Of a stretch of 5,580 nucleotides of DNA, positions 1-5,531 are shown in pieces. Source of the stretch: Phycisphaerales bacterium (GTDB lineage Bacteria; Planctomycetota; Phycisphaerae; Tepidisphaerales; Tepidisphaeraceae); the NCBI GenBank assembly GCA_028288905.1, contig JAQGHJ010000029.1, forward strand, positions 1-5,580, read 5' to 3'. A program made the position numbers and the translations under genes. Every line of letters begins with the position of its first letter. Position 1 is the stretch's first letter. A model generated the notes under the pieces. The model saw nothing but the letters and a program-made list of their open reading frames with translations, had not been told where the DNA came from and ran no database searches.

Positions 1-95
1 TGCGGCTATTTCGCCGCATGGTGGTGATTCGGGGTCGGTGGTGGTTGAGGATAAGGGGGGTTTCAGTCCGGAGGTTGGTGTTTCTGATTCGAGGG
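1..95. other. G-biased foreign-looking segment with a small hairpin at the window edge
   Basis: Seen: positions 1-18 form a 6-bp inverted repeat (TGCGGC, 6-nt loop, GCCGCA). Positions 21-100 on the plus strand contain about 40 G but only 7 C, a strand bias not seen in the adjoining coding DNA. No convincing coding frame is present. The bias ends where recognisable htpX coding begins (about 95-98), so this is probably sequence joined to htpX by insertion or rearrangement. It may be the end of a mobile or repeat element lying mostly outside the window. That identity is inference; no terminal repeat or transposase can be shown here. Confidence 0.35.
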
Positions 96-374
96 TGGGG
101 ACACGTACACCCGCGGCATCGGAAGCCCGGCCGCCGCCACCTGCCGCTGAACGGTCTGGAACAGCCAGTGGTCTGAGCCAACTTGCTGCGCGCCCATGGA
201 CATCAGCGCCAGCTTGTCGCTGAAGAAGTAGCCGACGAAGTTCGTGACGGCCGCGAACCCGATCGCGAGGATCAGCCCCGTCCGCCCGCCGATCAACTGA
301 CCGGCGAGCAGGATGAGCCCGGACAGCGTGCCGAGCAGCACGGCCGTCTTGATGTTGTTGTATAGCTTGGACAT
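63..374 (-). pseudogene. htpX: Truncated HtpX-type membrane zinc metalloprotease, N-terminal fragment
   Basis: HtpX (peptidase family M48) is an inner-membrane zinc protease that degrades misfolded membrane proteins. This frame encodes 103 residues from MSKLYNN. It has two hydrophobic segments (about residues 8-29 and 32-51), the family's FSDKLAL stretch just after the second (51-57), and the GLPMPRVYV block (83-91). In intact HtpX, PNAFATG and then the HExxH zinc site follow, giving roughly 280-300 residues. Here the match stops after VYVSP, about ten unrelated residues follow, and a stop ends the frame at 63-65. None of the three frames beyond the break encodes the missing continuation, so this looks like insertion or rearrangement, not a simple frameshift. 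I chose the ATG at 374 because it begins the family-like N terminus and has AGAAGG (386-391) 11 nt upstream; an in-frame ATG at 428 would add an unrelated tail. The fragment cannot be a protease. It could still be expressed as a small membrane protein. Confidence 0.75.
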
Positions 375-700
375 ACCGATCTCAGCCTTCTGACGAAGCG
401 GGCGGCGACCACCTTGGTCGCGCCCCAATTCGCCCTACATTCAGACGTGCGGTATCGTAGAAGCTATCGGGGGATCACCGAGTAGAAATGGCGGGTGAGA
501 TTTGACGCTGGGATGGGCCTGCAAGAAGAGCTGCACGGTGTAAGCGCTGGCTCAGCTCGGTTTATTGGGCTCAGAGCAGCTTCCAATCAGGCGTAGCGGC
601 GTTGTTGTGGTGGAGGCTTTCCCGCCTGCCCGGATGAACCGTGGTTCGTGCAGGCGGGAAAGCCTCCACCACAACCCTGGGGCCTCAGCCGGCTGCACAT
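375..700. other. Non-coding stretch between htpX fragment and thiamine-binding gene
   Basis: These 326 bases contain no credible gene; the open frames crossing them lack family resemblance and overlap the repeat. They hold the presumed upstream region of the htpX fragment on the minus strand (including AGAAGG at 386-391) and the hairpin repeat at 604-675. I could not find a convincing promoter pair for htpX. Confidence 0.6.
604..675. repeat. REP-like palindromic hairpin element, copy A
   Basis: Two perfect 26-nt inverted arms (604-629 and 650-675) enclose a 20-nt centre. The centre itself pairs: GAACC (636-640) with GGTTC (643-647), plus A634-T649 and T635-G648. The whole element therefore folds into one long hairpin with only a CCGG bulge at 630-633. 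It starts 26 nt past the stop codon of the minus-strand gene ending at 701. A second family member lies at 3051-3121. No T-run follows on either strand, so it is not a classic intrinsic terminator. A role in 3' end stability, termination or as a mobilised REP sequence is inference. Confidence 0.85.
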
Positions 701-1033
701 TCAGCCTCCAGCCTCCGATGTAGGTAAGCTCCGCAGCGTCCGCCCGAGTTTGGCTTCGACTGACGCGACCTTCCCCTCCAGCGCGCCCGTTCGCCCCTTC
801 CGCCAGTCGCACTTCATGGTGATCGCGACCCGGTGGCTGTCGGCGGCCAAGGCGTCGAAGCATTGCTTCACCACCGCCATCACCTCATCCCACTCGCCCT
901 CGATGCAGGTGCCGAGCGGCCCGAGCCGGTAGGGCAGGCCGCTGCGGTCGATCAGGTCCAGCACGCGGGCGACGTACGGGCTGACGCTCTCGCCCTTGTC
1001 CATCGGCCACATCGAGATCTCGGCCAGCAGCAT
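701..1033 (-). CDS. Thiamine-binding protein, MTH1187/YqgV family (former UPF0045/DUF77)
   Basis: A 110-residue protein of the small ferredoxin-fold family that includes MTH1187 and YqgV. Some members bind thiamine or related pyrimidines in the cytoplasm; the exact cell role is poorly defined. Family features are visible in order: MLLAEISMWPMDKGESVSPY (1-20, first strand), VARVLDLIDRSGLPYRLGP (21-39), LGTCIEGEWDEVMAVVK (40-56) and SHRVAITMKCDWRKGR (66-81). The length matches the family's usual 95-110 residues. The ATG at 1033 begins directly at the first conserved strand and has a good ribosome-binding site (AGGGAGA at 1041-1047). It is divergent from the gene at 1162, with 128 nt between them, and its 3' end is followed by hairpin copy A. 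No thiamine biosynthesis or transport gene is nearby, so the context gives no further functional clue. The family assignment is confident; the ligand is inferred. Confidence 0.9.
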   Translation of the reverse strand: MLLAEISMWPMDKGESVSPYVARVLDLIDRSGLPYRLGPLGTCIEGEWDEVMAVVKQCFDALAADSHRVAITMKCDWRKGRTGALEGKVASVEAKLGRTLRSLPTSEAGG

Positions 1034-1040
1034 CGTTGGC

Positions 1041-1047
1041 TCTCCCT
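1041..1047 (-). promoter_or_regulatory. Ribosome-binding site of the thiamine-binding gene
   Basis: On the minus strand AGGGAGA lies 7 nt before the ATG at 1033. It fixes that start and is the clearest Shine-Dalgarno sequence in the window, in contrast to the three plus-strand genes. Confidence 0.7.
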
Positions 1048-1149
1048 GTTGAGTGGGGCGGAATGCGCCGCCGCGCCCGGCCCGTACGCCCGGCAGCTCC
1101 CGCGGTCGCCCCGGAGGAAAATAGGGCGGAATCGAACGGGCCGCCCCGG

Positions 1150-1155
1150 TATACT
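1150..1155 (+). promoter_or_regulatory. -10-like box TATACT immediately before the start codon
   Basis: TATACT matches the sigma-70-type -10 consensus at five of six positions. It ends only 6 nt before the ATG at 1162, so transcription would begin at or next to the start codon. The expected -35 position, 17 nt upstream (1127-1132, CGGAAT), is poor, which lowers confidence. No Shine-Dalgarno sequence is present between the box and the ATG. Confidence 0.45.
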
Positions 1156-1161
1156 TTGGGC

Positions 1162-2259
1162 ATGAACACGCGTCATCCCATGAGTCGTATCGGGGGCATC
1201 GGGATCGTCACGAGTCGTCGGCTGACGTCCAAGTGGGGACGGCGAGTCGCCGGATTGGCCGCTGCTGCCGCCCTCTGGGTGGCCGCCCCGCCGGCAGGGG
1301 CGGCCGAGGGCGACGCGCCGGTCGCCTCCGCTCCGACGGCTCAGGCGGACGACCGTCGGGTGTTCGTCTTCCCGCTCAACCGCGCCGGCCAAGGGGGCGA
1401 CGTCCGCGGGGGCGTGGTCGACGAGCTGACGGCGAAGGGGCTCAAGGTGACCCCGGTGAAGCAGTTCAACCAAGAGGACCTGGGGAACGTCTCGGCCATG
1501 TCGGGCTTCGCCCGGCAAGGCGGGGCACGGTACGCGGTCTTCGGCGACACCCAAGTGGTCGGTGGCTCCGCCCGCATCACCGGTCAGGTGTACGACGTGA
1601 AGGCCGACCGGACCCTGGCCCGGGTCAAGTCGACCGGGATGACGGCGCGGTTCTTCGACCTCCAGGACGACTTCGTCCGCCAGGTGGCTGCCGCCCTCGG
1701 GGCCAGCGGCAGTGCCCCCGCCGACGCGGCCGCACCGTCGACGACCTCCGCCCCGGCCCCGGCCGCCGCGCCGGTCACGGACTCGTATTGGGCCGGCTAT
1801 GAAACCTTCTACGATGCCGGCCGGGCCGCCCCGGTCAGCATGTACCCGCCCGCCCCCCCGCAGCAGCCGATGGGGAACTTCGGCGGCGGCAACTACGGCT
1901 ACGGGTACGGCGGGTACGGGTACTACGGCGAGTACGGCATCAGCGGGCCCTTCCCCGGCGGCGTTGTGAGCACGGGCGTTGGCTACCCTTACGGCAACTA
2001 CAACCCGTCCGGCCGGGGGCTCAAGTTCGGTCAGCTCGGCGTCAGCAACGCCCCTCCGCCCCCGACGGTGACAGGCGGCGTCCCGACCGTGGCGGCCGGG
2101 TCGTTCCTGCCCACGATCGGCCCCCCGACGCGCATCCCGGCGTACAACGCTCCGGTGCAGTCCTACCGCTCGCCGTACGTCCCGTCCCCGATCGGCCAGC
2201 CGCAGCGGGTCGGTGCCCCGTCGCTCCGCCCCGGCACGACGCCCCGGCCGACCGGCTGA
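1162..2259 (+). CDS. Secreted protein with TolB-like domain and Gly/Tyr- and Pro-rich tail
   Basis: A 365-residue predicted exported protein that I do not recognise by name. Residues 19-28 are basic, 29-42 hydrophobic (VAGLAAAAALWVAA), and PPAGAA (43-48) gives a likely signal-peptidase site near residue 48. Residues 67-180 resemble the TolB-like/FlgO-like fold seen in COG5616-type proteins: VFVFPLN (67-73), then ARYAVFGDTQVVGGSARITG (122-141), a VYDVKADRTLARV strand (143-155), and FFDLQDDFVRQVAAAL (164-179), which matches the usual LQDxxxxxxAxxL ending. An Ala/Pro linker (about 181-205) follows. A Gly/Tyr tract (238-266, e.g. NYGYGYGGYGYYGEYG) and a Pro-rich low-complexity end complete it. 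The ATG at 1162 places the signal peptide near the N terminus; the frame is open back to 1036 but that extension is Arg/Pro-rich and non-family. ATG 1180 is an alternative. A periplasmic or cell-surface role is inferred; the substrate or partner is unknown. Confidence 0.8.
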   Translation: MNTRHPMSRIGGIGIVTSRRLTSKWGRRVAGLAAAAALWVAAPPAGAAEGDAPVASAPTAQADDRRVFVFPLNRAGQGGDVRGGVVDELTAKGLKVTPVKQFNQEDLGNVSAMSGFARQGGARYAVFGDTQVVGGSARITGQVYDVKADRTLARVKSTGMTARFFDLQDDFVRQVAAALGASGSAPADAAAPSTTSAPAPAAAPVTDSYWAGYETFYDAGRAAPVSMYPPAPPQQPMGNFGGGNYGYGYGGYGYYGEYGISGPFPGGVVSTGVGYPYGNYNPSGRGLKFGQLGVSNAPPPPTVTGGVPTVAAGSFLPTIGPPTRIPAYNAPVQSYRSPYVPSPIGQPQRVGAPSLRPGTTPRPTG

Positions 2260-2297
2260 GTCGTACTACCGTCCACTTGCTCCTCAAAGACGACCTG

Positions 2298-2347
2298 CGG
2301 CCGGCGGGGTTCCGATCGATCGGGACCCCGCCGGCCGTTTCACTTTT
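2298..2347 (+). terminator. Intrinsic terminator of the TolB-like secreted protein gene
   Basis: Arms 2298-2317 and 2318-2337 are complementary over all 20 positions with a single G-U wobble (2311/2324), forming a near-continuous GC-rich palindrome. It is followed at once by a T-rich run, TTTCACTTTT (2338-2347). It begins 38 nt after the stop codon at 2259 and lies well before the pyrE promoter, so it separates the two transcription units. Confidence 0.9.
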
Positions 2348-2433
2348 CCACACGGGTCGTGTGCCGCACGTGACCCGCATCTACGGGGAGACACCACTCG
2401 CCCTCGCAGCTCGACTCGAATCGGCAAAGGGCT

Positions 2434-2462
2434 TTGACGGGCGGCGGCACCACGCCGATAGT
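2434..2462 (+). promoter_or_regulatory. Sigma-70-type promoter of pyrE
   Basis: TTGACG (2434-2439) and GATAGT (2457-2462) are separated by exactly 17 nt. They match the TTGACA and TATAAT consensus at five and four of six positions. The -10 box ends 9 nt before the ATG at 2472, so a start point 6-7 nt downstream would leave a leader of only 2-3 nt. No Shine-Dalgarno sequence precedes the ATG. No attenuator or pyrimidine-responsive structure is visible between promoter and gene. Confidence 0.7.
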
Positions 2463-2471
2463 GCCGCGCCT

Positions 2472-3020
2472 ATGACCGACCCGTCGCCCCGCCCCGAGTT
2501 GACCCGAGACGCCCTTGCCGCCCGGATCGCCGAGGTCGCCCTGCTCCGCGGCACGTTCACCCTGCGGTCCGGCCGAACCAGCAATTTCTACCTCGACAAG
2601 TACCTGTTCGAGACCCAGCCGGACATCTTGCGGGCGTTGGCCAAGGCCTTCGCCGAGCGACTCCCGCCGGACACCGACCGGCTCGCCGGACCGGAACTCG
2701 GTGCCGTCACCCTGGCCGCCGCGACGGCGATGCAGGCGAACCTGCCGTTCGTGCTCGTCCGCAACAGCAAGAAGGGGTACGGCAGCGGCAAGCTCATCGA
2801 GGGCGTGCTGAAACCTGGCGAGAAGGTCGTCATCATCGAGGACATCCTCACCACCGGCGGCCAGATCGTGGAGGCCGCCAAAACGCAGGAGGCGGCCGGG
2901 GCGCAGGTGATCAAAATGATCGGCACGAACGACCGCGTGGAGGGCGCGCGGGACAACATCGAGGCGGCCGGGTACCGCTACGAGTCGCTGTTCACGACGA
3001 AGGATCTGGGGATCGGGTGA
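2472..3020 (+). CDS. pyrE: Orotate phosphoribosyltransferase
   Basis: PyrE makes orotidine 5'-phosphate from orotate and PRPP in the cytoplasm, the fifth step of de novo UMP synthesis. The 182-residue product shows the type I phosphoribosyltransferase signatures in order: SGRTSNFYLDK (33-43, near the N-terminal substrate region); GPELGAVTLAAATA (73-86); RNSKKGYGSGKLIEG (97-111), the flexible catalytic loop with its lysines; and VVIIEDILTTGGQ (119-131), the PRPP-binding motif with the acidic pair and TTGG. The length is somewhat short of E. coli PyrE but usual for many bacterial forms. The ATG at 2472 is chosen because it directly follows a good promoter and gives a family-like N terminus; the frame is open upstream into the terminator region, where translation is not expected. 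It stands alone: no other pyr gene is in the window. It converges on the Tad-like gene, with a hairpin repeat between them. Confidence 0.95.
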   Translation: MTDPSPRPELTRDALAARIAEVALLRGTFTLRSGRTSNFYLDKYLFETQPDILRALAKAFAERLPPDTDRLAGPELGAVTLAAATAMQANLPFVLVRNSKKGYGSGKLIEGVLKPGEKVVIIEDILTTGGQIVEAAKTQEAAGAQVIKMIGTNDRVEGARDNIEAAGYRYESLFTTKDLGIG

Positions 3021-3050
3021 GGACGTATTGAGGGGCCGGCTCGGGAGAGT

Positions 3051-3121
3051 TTGTGGTGCGGGCTTTCCAGCCTGCACGTCCGGATGGTCTCGCCGTGCAG
3101 GCTGGAAAGCCCGCTCCACAA
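3051..3121. repeat. REP-like palindromic hairpin element, copy B
   Basis: Arms 3051-3078 and 3094-3121 (28 nt each) pair with one mismatch (T3057/T3115) around a 15-nt loop. Its first arm matches that of copy A (605-629) at 22 of 25 positions, and both carry CCGGATG just after the first arm (630-636 and 3080-3086). It sits in the 122-nt gap between the convergent ends of pyrE and the Tad-like gene, about 30 nt after the pyrE stop and 21 nt after the other stop. No T-run follows on either strand. It could serve both genes as a 3' end structure, but that is inference. Confidence 0.85.
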
Positions 3122-3142
3122 CGGCGGCCCCACGCTCACGAG

Positions 3143-4288
3143 TCACTGCACGGTCGTCACGGCCGTGACGACGTGCCCGGTCACGGGGAAGGAGCCCTTG
3201 TTGTCGTTCCACTGCCAGGCGTCCATCATCCCGACGTAGAACCGGGTCGCCCCGGCCGGGACGACGAACTGCTGGACGGTGCCGTCCGCCCGCCGCCCGT
3301 CGCCGATGAAGAACGGCTGCTTCAGCCCCGGGCTGAGCGACACGAAGTCTCGGGCGGCGGCCGAGGAGAAGTCGAGCGGGGCCGGGGCGGCCGACGCGGC
3401 CGGGTCGGCGTCCGTGACGAACACCCCGACCATCGCGCCGATCGGGGCCTTGACGTTGGCGATGCCGTTGTCGGCCGACGCGAACATCCCGTACCCGGTC
3501 GACGGCGTCCCGCCGTGGCAGACGACCATGCTCGGGTCGCCGTCGGCGTCGCGGGCCGCGGACGAGCTGACGTACGCCGCCGTCCCCGTCACCCCGTCGA
3601 ACGTGATGGTGCTGCCCGGGCTGATGATCGCGCCACTCGTGATGCCGGCCGGGGACTGCCCGGACCCGCCAGCGGTGTCCCAGACGGAAGCCGAGTCCGG
3701 CCGGAAGTTCTGGGTGACCGTCCCGTCCGGCGTCCCGCTCAGCCACAGGTTCCCGGTCGAGGGCGCCGTGAACCCCTGCTGGCTGGCCGACACCGTCGCC
3801 ACCGCGGCGCCGGTCACCGTCACGTCCCCCCGGCCGAAGATCGCCGCGAACGACAGCGGCGAACGCCCCGCCCCGAACTGCCTCCGGACCCGCGCCCGAA
3901 CCGCGTCCGCCCCCGCCGGGTCGGCCTGGGCGACGAACGTCTGCGTGGCCGGGTACCACCGGCCGATCTCGACGGTGCATTCCGCCGCGGTGATCGCCTC
4001 GCCGTCGATCGAGTTCCGCGTCGCGACGTAGGTCCCGTTCGCCTCCGCCGCCGACTGCCCGGCGAGCACGTTGTGCAGCCCGGCCGCCCCGTTCCGCGCC
4101 GCCGCGTCCGCGGCCGCTTGGGCCTCCGTCTTGGCCAGTTGGAGCCGCCCCCAATCCACGGCCAGGCACGCCACCCCGAGCAGCACGACGAGGACGACGG
4201 TCGCGTACACGAGCACGATGCCCCGCCGGGGCCGCTCCGAGCGGCCGCCGCGATGGGCACGGGCAAGGGATGGGCGTTCGGTGTACAT
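3143..4288 (-). CDS. TadG/TadE-like membrane-anchored protein with C-terminal LecA (PA-IL)-like domain
   Basis: A 381-residue protein. A basic N-terminal tail (1-23, ending PRRG) precedes one membrane segment (24-44, IVLVYATVVLVVLLGVACLAV). Then comes the Tad-family signature DWGRLQLAKTEAQAAADAAA (45-64), as in Flp pilus-assembly TadE/TadG-like proteins. The middle is Ala/Gly/Thr-rich. From about residue 222 to 373 the sequence resembles the calcium-dependent galactose-binding PA-IL (LecA) fold: GSTITFDGVTGTAAY (225-239), DADGDPS (247-253), PFFIGDG (325-331), and the hallmark VPAGATRFYVGMMD (343-356) followed by NDNKGSF (361-367). In LecA the matching Asp and Asn-Asn positions bind calcium; here D356, D362 and N363 are candidates. 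The protein is expected to be anchored in the inner membrane with the lectin-like domain outside. The ATG at 4288 places the membrane segment correctly but has no Shine-Dalgarno sequence. No other tad/flp genes are adjacent. Both domain calls are by pattern; sugar binding is inferred. Confidence 0.85.
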   Translation of the reverse strand: MYTERPSLARAHRGGRSERPRRGIVLVYATVVLVVLLGVACLAVDWGRLQLAKTEAQAAADAAARNGAAGLHNVLAGQSAAEANGTYVATRNSIDGEAITAAECTVEIGRWYPATQTFVAQADPAGADAVRARVRRQFGAGRSPLSFAAIFGRGDVTVTGAAVATVSASQQGFTAPSTGNLWLSGTPDGTVTQNFRPDSASVWDTAGGSGQSPAGITSGAIISPGSTITFDGVTGTAAYVSSSAARDADGDPSMVVCHGGTPSTGYGMFASADNGIANVKAPIGAMVGVFVTDADPAASAAPAPLDFSSAAARDFVSLSPGLKQPFFIGDGRRADGTVQQFVVPAGATRFYVGMMDAWQWNDNKGSFPVTGHVVTAVTTVQ

Positions 4289-4493
4289 CGGAGGGATCGC
4301 GATAGGAGTAGCCTGCGGGGACGGGCGAAGGCAAAGTTCCTAAACTCTGATCGGCCGAAACGAGCCGGAGGCGAAGCGCAGCGGGGGAAATCGGGTTCTG
4401 TCCTGATCGAGCGAATCCGCGGCACCACCAATCATCGCGGCCCGATTCCATACCGTGCGACGCCCGGCCTGCTCGTCGGGCGGCCGCGGAGGA

Positions 4494-4522
4494 TTATCAG
4501 ACGGCGGTCCCGGCGGTACACT
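4494..4522 (+). promoter_or_regulatory. Putative sigma-70-type promoter of the RNase Z-like gene
   Basis: TTATCA (4494-4499) and TACACT (4517-4522) are spaced 17 nt apart, each matching the consensus at four of six positions. The -10 box ends 10 nt before the ATG at 4533, so the predicted leader is only about 3-4 nt. There is no Shine-Dalgarno sequence in that interval. The arrangement mirrors the pyrE promoter, which strengthens an otherwise moderate match. Confidence 0.5.
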
Positions 4523-4532
4523 GCGCGGTGCC

Positions 4533-5531
4533 ATGGACAGCCCGCCCGCGCCCGTTTCCCCCACCCTCGCGGGCCCGCCCGCCGACGCCCCGACTGATTT
4601 GCCACAGGCCCCGGCCGTGGAGAAGTCGTACCTCGTCCAGCGGATCGCCCGGCTGAAGTTCGGCACGTACCACGTCGTCGGGTATTCCGTCGCCGGCGAG
4701 GAGACGGTCGTGCAGGTGCCGGAGATGAACGTCTGCTTCGACGTCGGCCGGGCCCCCCACTTCGCCCTCACGAGCGACATCCTCTGCCTCACCCACGCGC
4801 ACATGGACCACGTGGCCGGCGTGGGCTACTACCTGTCGCAGCGGCACTTCCAAGGGATGAAGCCGGGCACCGTCCTGCTGCCGCGCGAGATGGAACGGCC
4901 GGTCGACAACCTGCTCCGTGCCTGGCGGGACCTGGAGCGGCAGGAGACGCCGTACACGCTCGTGCCGATGGGGCCGAACGAGCTGTACGAGGTGCGGCGG
5001 GACTTTGGCATCCGCACGGTCCGCACCCAGCACGGCGGGCCGAGTTTGGCGTACGTCCTGATCAGCATCCGCGAAAAGCTCAAGCCCGAGTACCTCGGCA
5101 AGAGCGGGCCGGAGCTGGTGGAGATGAAGCGATCCGGCGTCGAAATCCAGTACCGGCAAGAGGTGCCGATCGTCGCGTTCCTCGGCGACACGACGGCCGG
5201 GCCGGTGTTCGAGCACCCGGACGTCATCAACGCCGAAGTGCTGGTGACGGAGTGCACGTTCTTCGAGCCGGACCACAAGTCGAAGGCGAAGTTCGGCCGG
5301 CACCTGCACGTCGAGCAGTTCGCCCGGCTGCTGCCGTCGCTGAAAAACAAGTACGTCCTCGTCGGCCACGTCACCCGCCGGACGGGCGTGCGGCGGGCCC
5401 AGCGGATCCTGCGGAAGCTGGTCGGGAACCAGCAGATGGAGCGGGTCCACTTCCTGATGGACTTCGACCAGTCCGCCAACGCCGGCGACGTCGAGGAGGC
5501 CAACCCGATGCCGCCGGACGGCGGGGCATGA
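4533..5531 (+). CDS. RNase Z-like metallo-beta-lactamase fold protein, plant TRZ1-like
   Basis: A 332-residue cytoplasmic metal-dependent hydrolase of the tRNase Z type, an enzyme that cuts the 3' trailer from tRNA precursors. After a Pro/Ala-rich leader (1-30), the metal ligands appear in order: THAHMDH (87-93; H88, H90, D92, H93), TQH (H167), FLGDTT (D219), HLHVEQ (257-262) and VGHVTRR (H279). All are present, so it looks catalytically competent. The framework FGTYHVVGYSVAGEETVVQV (43-62), FDVGR (69-73) and KLKPEYLGKSGPELVEMKRS (182-201, continuing into GVEI) closely resembles, from memory, plant cytosolic short tRNase Z (TRZ1: KLKKEYIGLSGNEI, VSGVEI). That resemblance is stronger than to E. 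coli or Bacillus RNase Z. The ATG at 4533 follows a promoter-like pair; an upstream in-frame ATG at 4455 would add a Gly/Arg-rich tail that includes the promoter. It is divergent from the Tad-like gene (244 nt between). Function on tRNA is inferred; another phosphodiester or ester substrate is possible. Confidence 0.88.
   Translation: MDSPPAPVSPTLAGPPADAPTDLPQAPAVEKSYLVQRIARLKFGTYHVVGYSVAGEETVVQVPEMNVCFDVGRAPHFALTSDILCLTHAHMDHVAGVGYYLSQRHFQGMKPGTVLLPREMERPVDNLLRAWRDLERQETPYTLVPMGPNELYEVRRDFGIRTVRTQHGGPSLAYVLISIREKLKPEYLGKSGPELVEMKRSGVEIQYRQEVPIVAFLGDTTAGPVFEHPDVINAEVLVTECTFFEPDHKSKAKFGRHLHVEQFARLLPSLKNKYVLVGHVTRRTGVRRAQRILRKLVGNQQMERVHFLMDFDQSANAGDVEEANPMPPDGGA

Noticed and set aside
604..675. 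Hairpin copy A as a classic intrinsic terminator
   Set aside because: The stem is ideal but no T-run follows on either strand, so it is listed as a repeat and termination is left as a possibility.
552..863. A 103-codon minus-strand frame running through copy A and the end of the thiamine-binding gene
   Set aside because: It crosses the palindrome, overlaps a recognised gene in another frame and shows no domain.
1113..1117. GGAGG as a Shine-Dalgarno sequence for the TolB-like gene
   Set aside because: It lies 44 nt before the ATG at 1162, with no start codon at a suitable distance.
1034..1161. Promoter for the thiamine-binding gene in the divergent gap
   Set aside because: The best minus-strand -10-like sequence (TATTTT, around 1116-1122) has no matching -35 and lies far from the start, so it is not reported as a feature.
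2340..4451. A 703-codon open frame on the minus strand covering pyrE and the Tad-like gene
   Set aside because: Its composition is Arg/Gly-rich with no domain resemblance, and it overlaps two clear genes and a repeat.
3053..4597. A 514-codon open frame on the plus strand across the Tad-like gene
   Set aside because: It is extremely rich in Arg, Pro and Gly, begins inside hairpin copy B, has no recognisable domain, and lies antisense to the well-supported Tad-LecA gene. It is a shadow of GC-rich codons.
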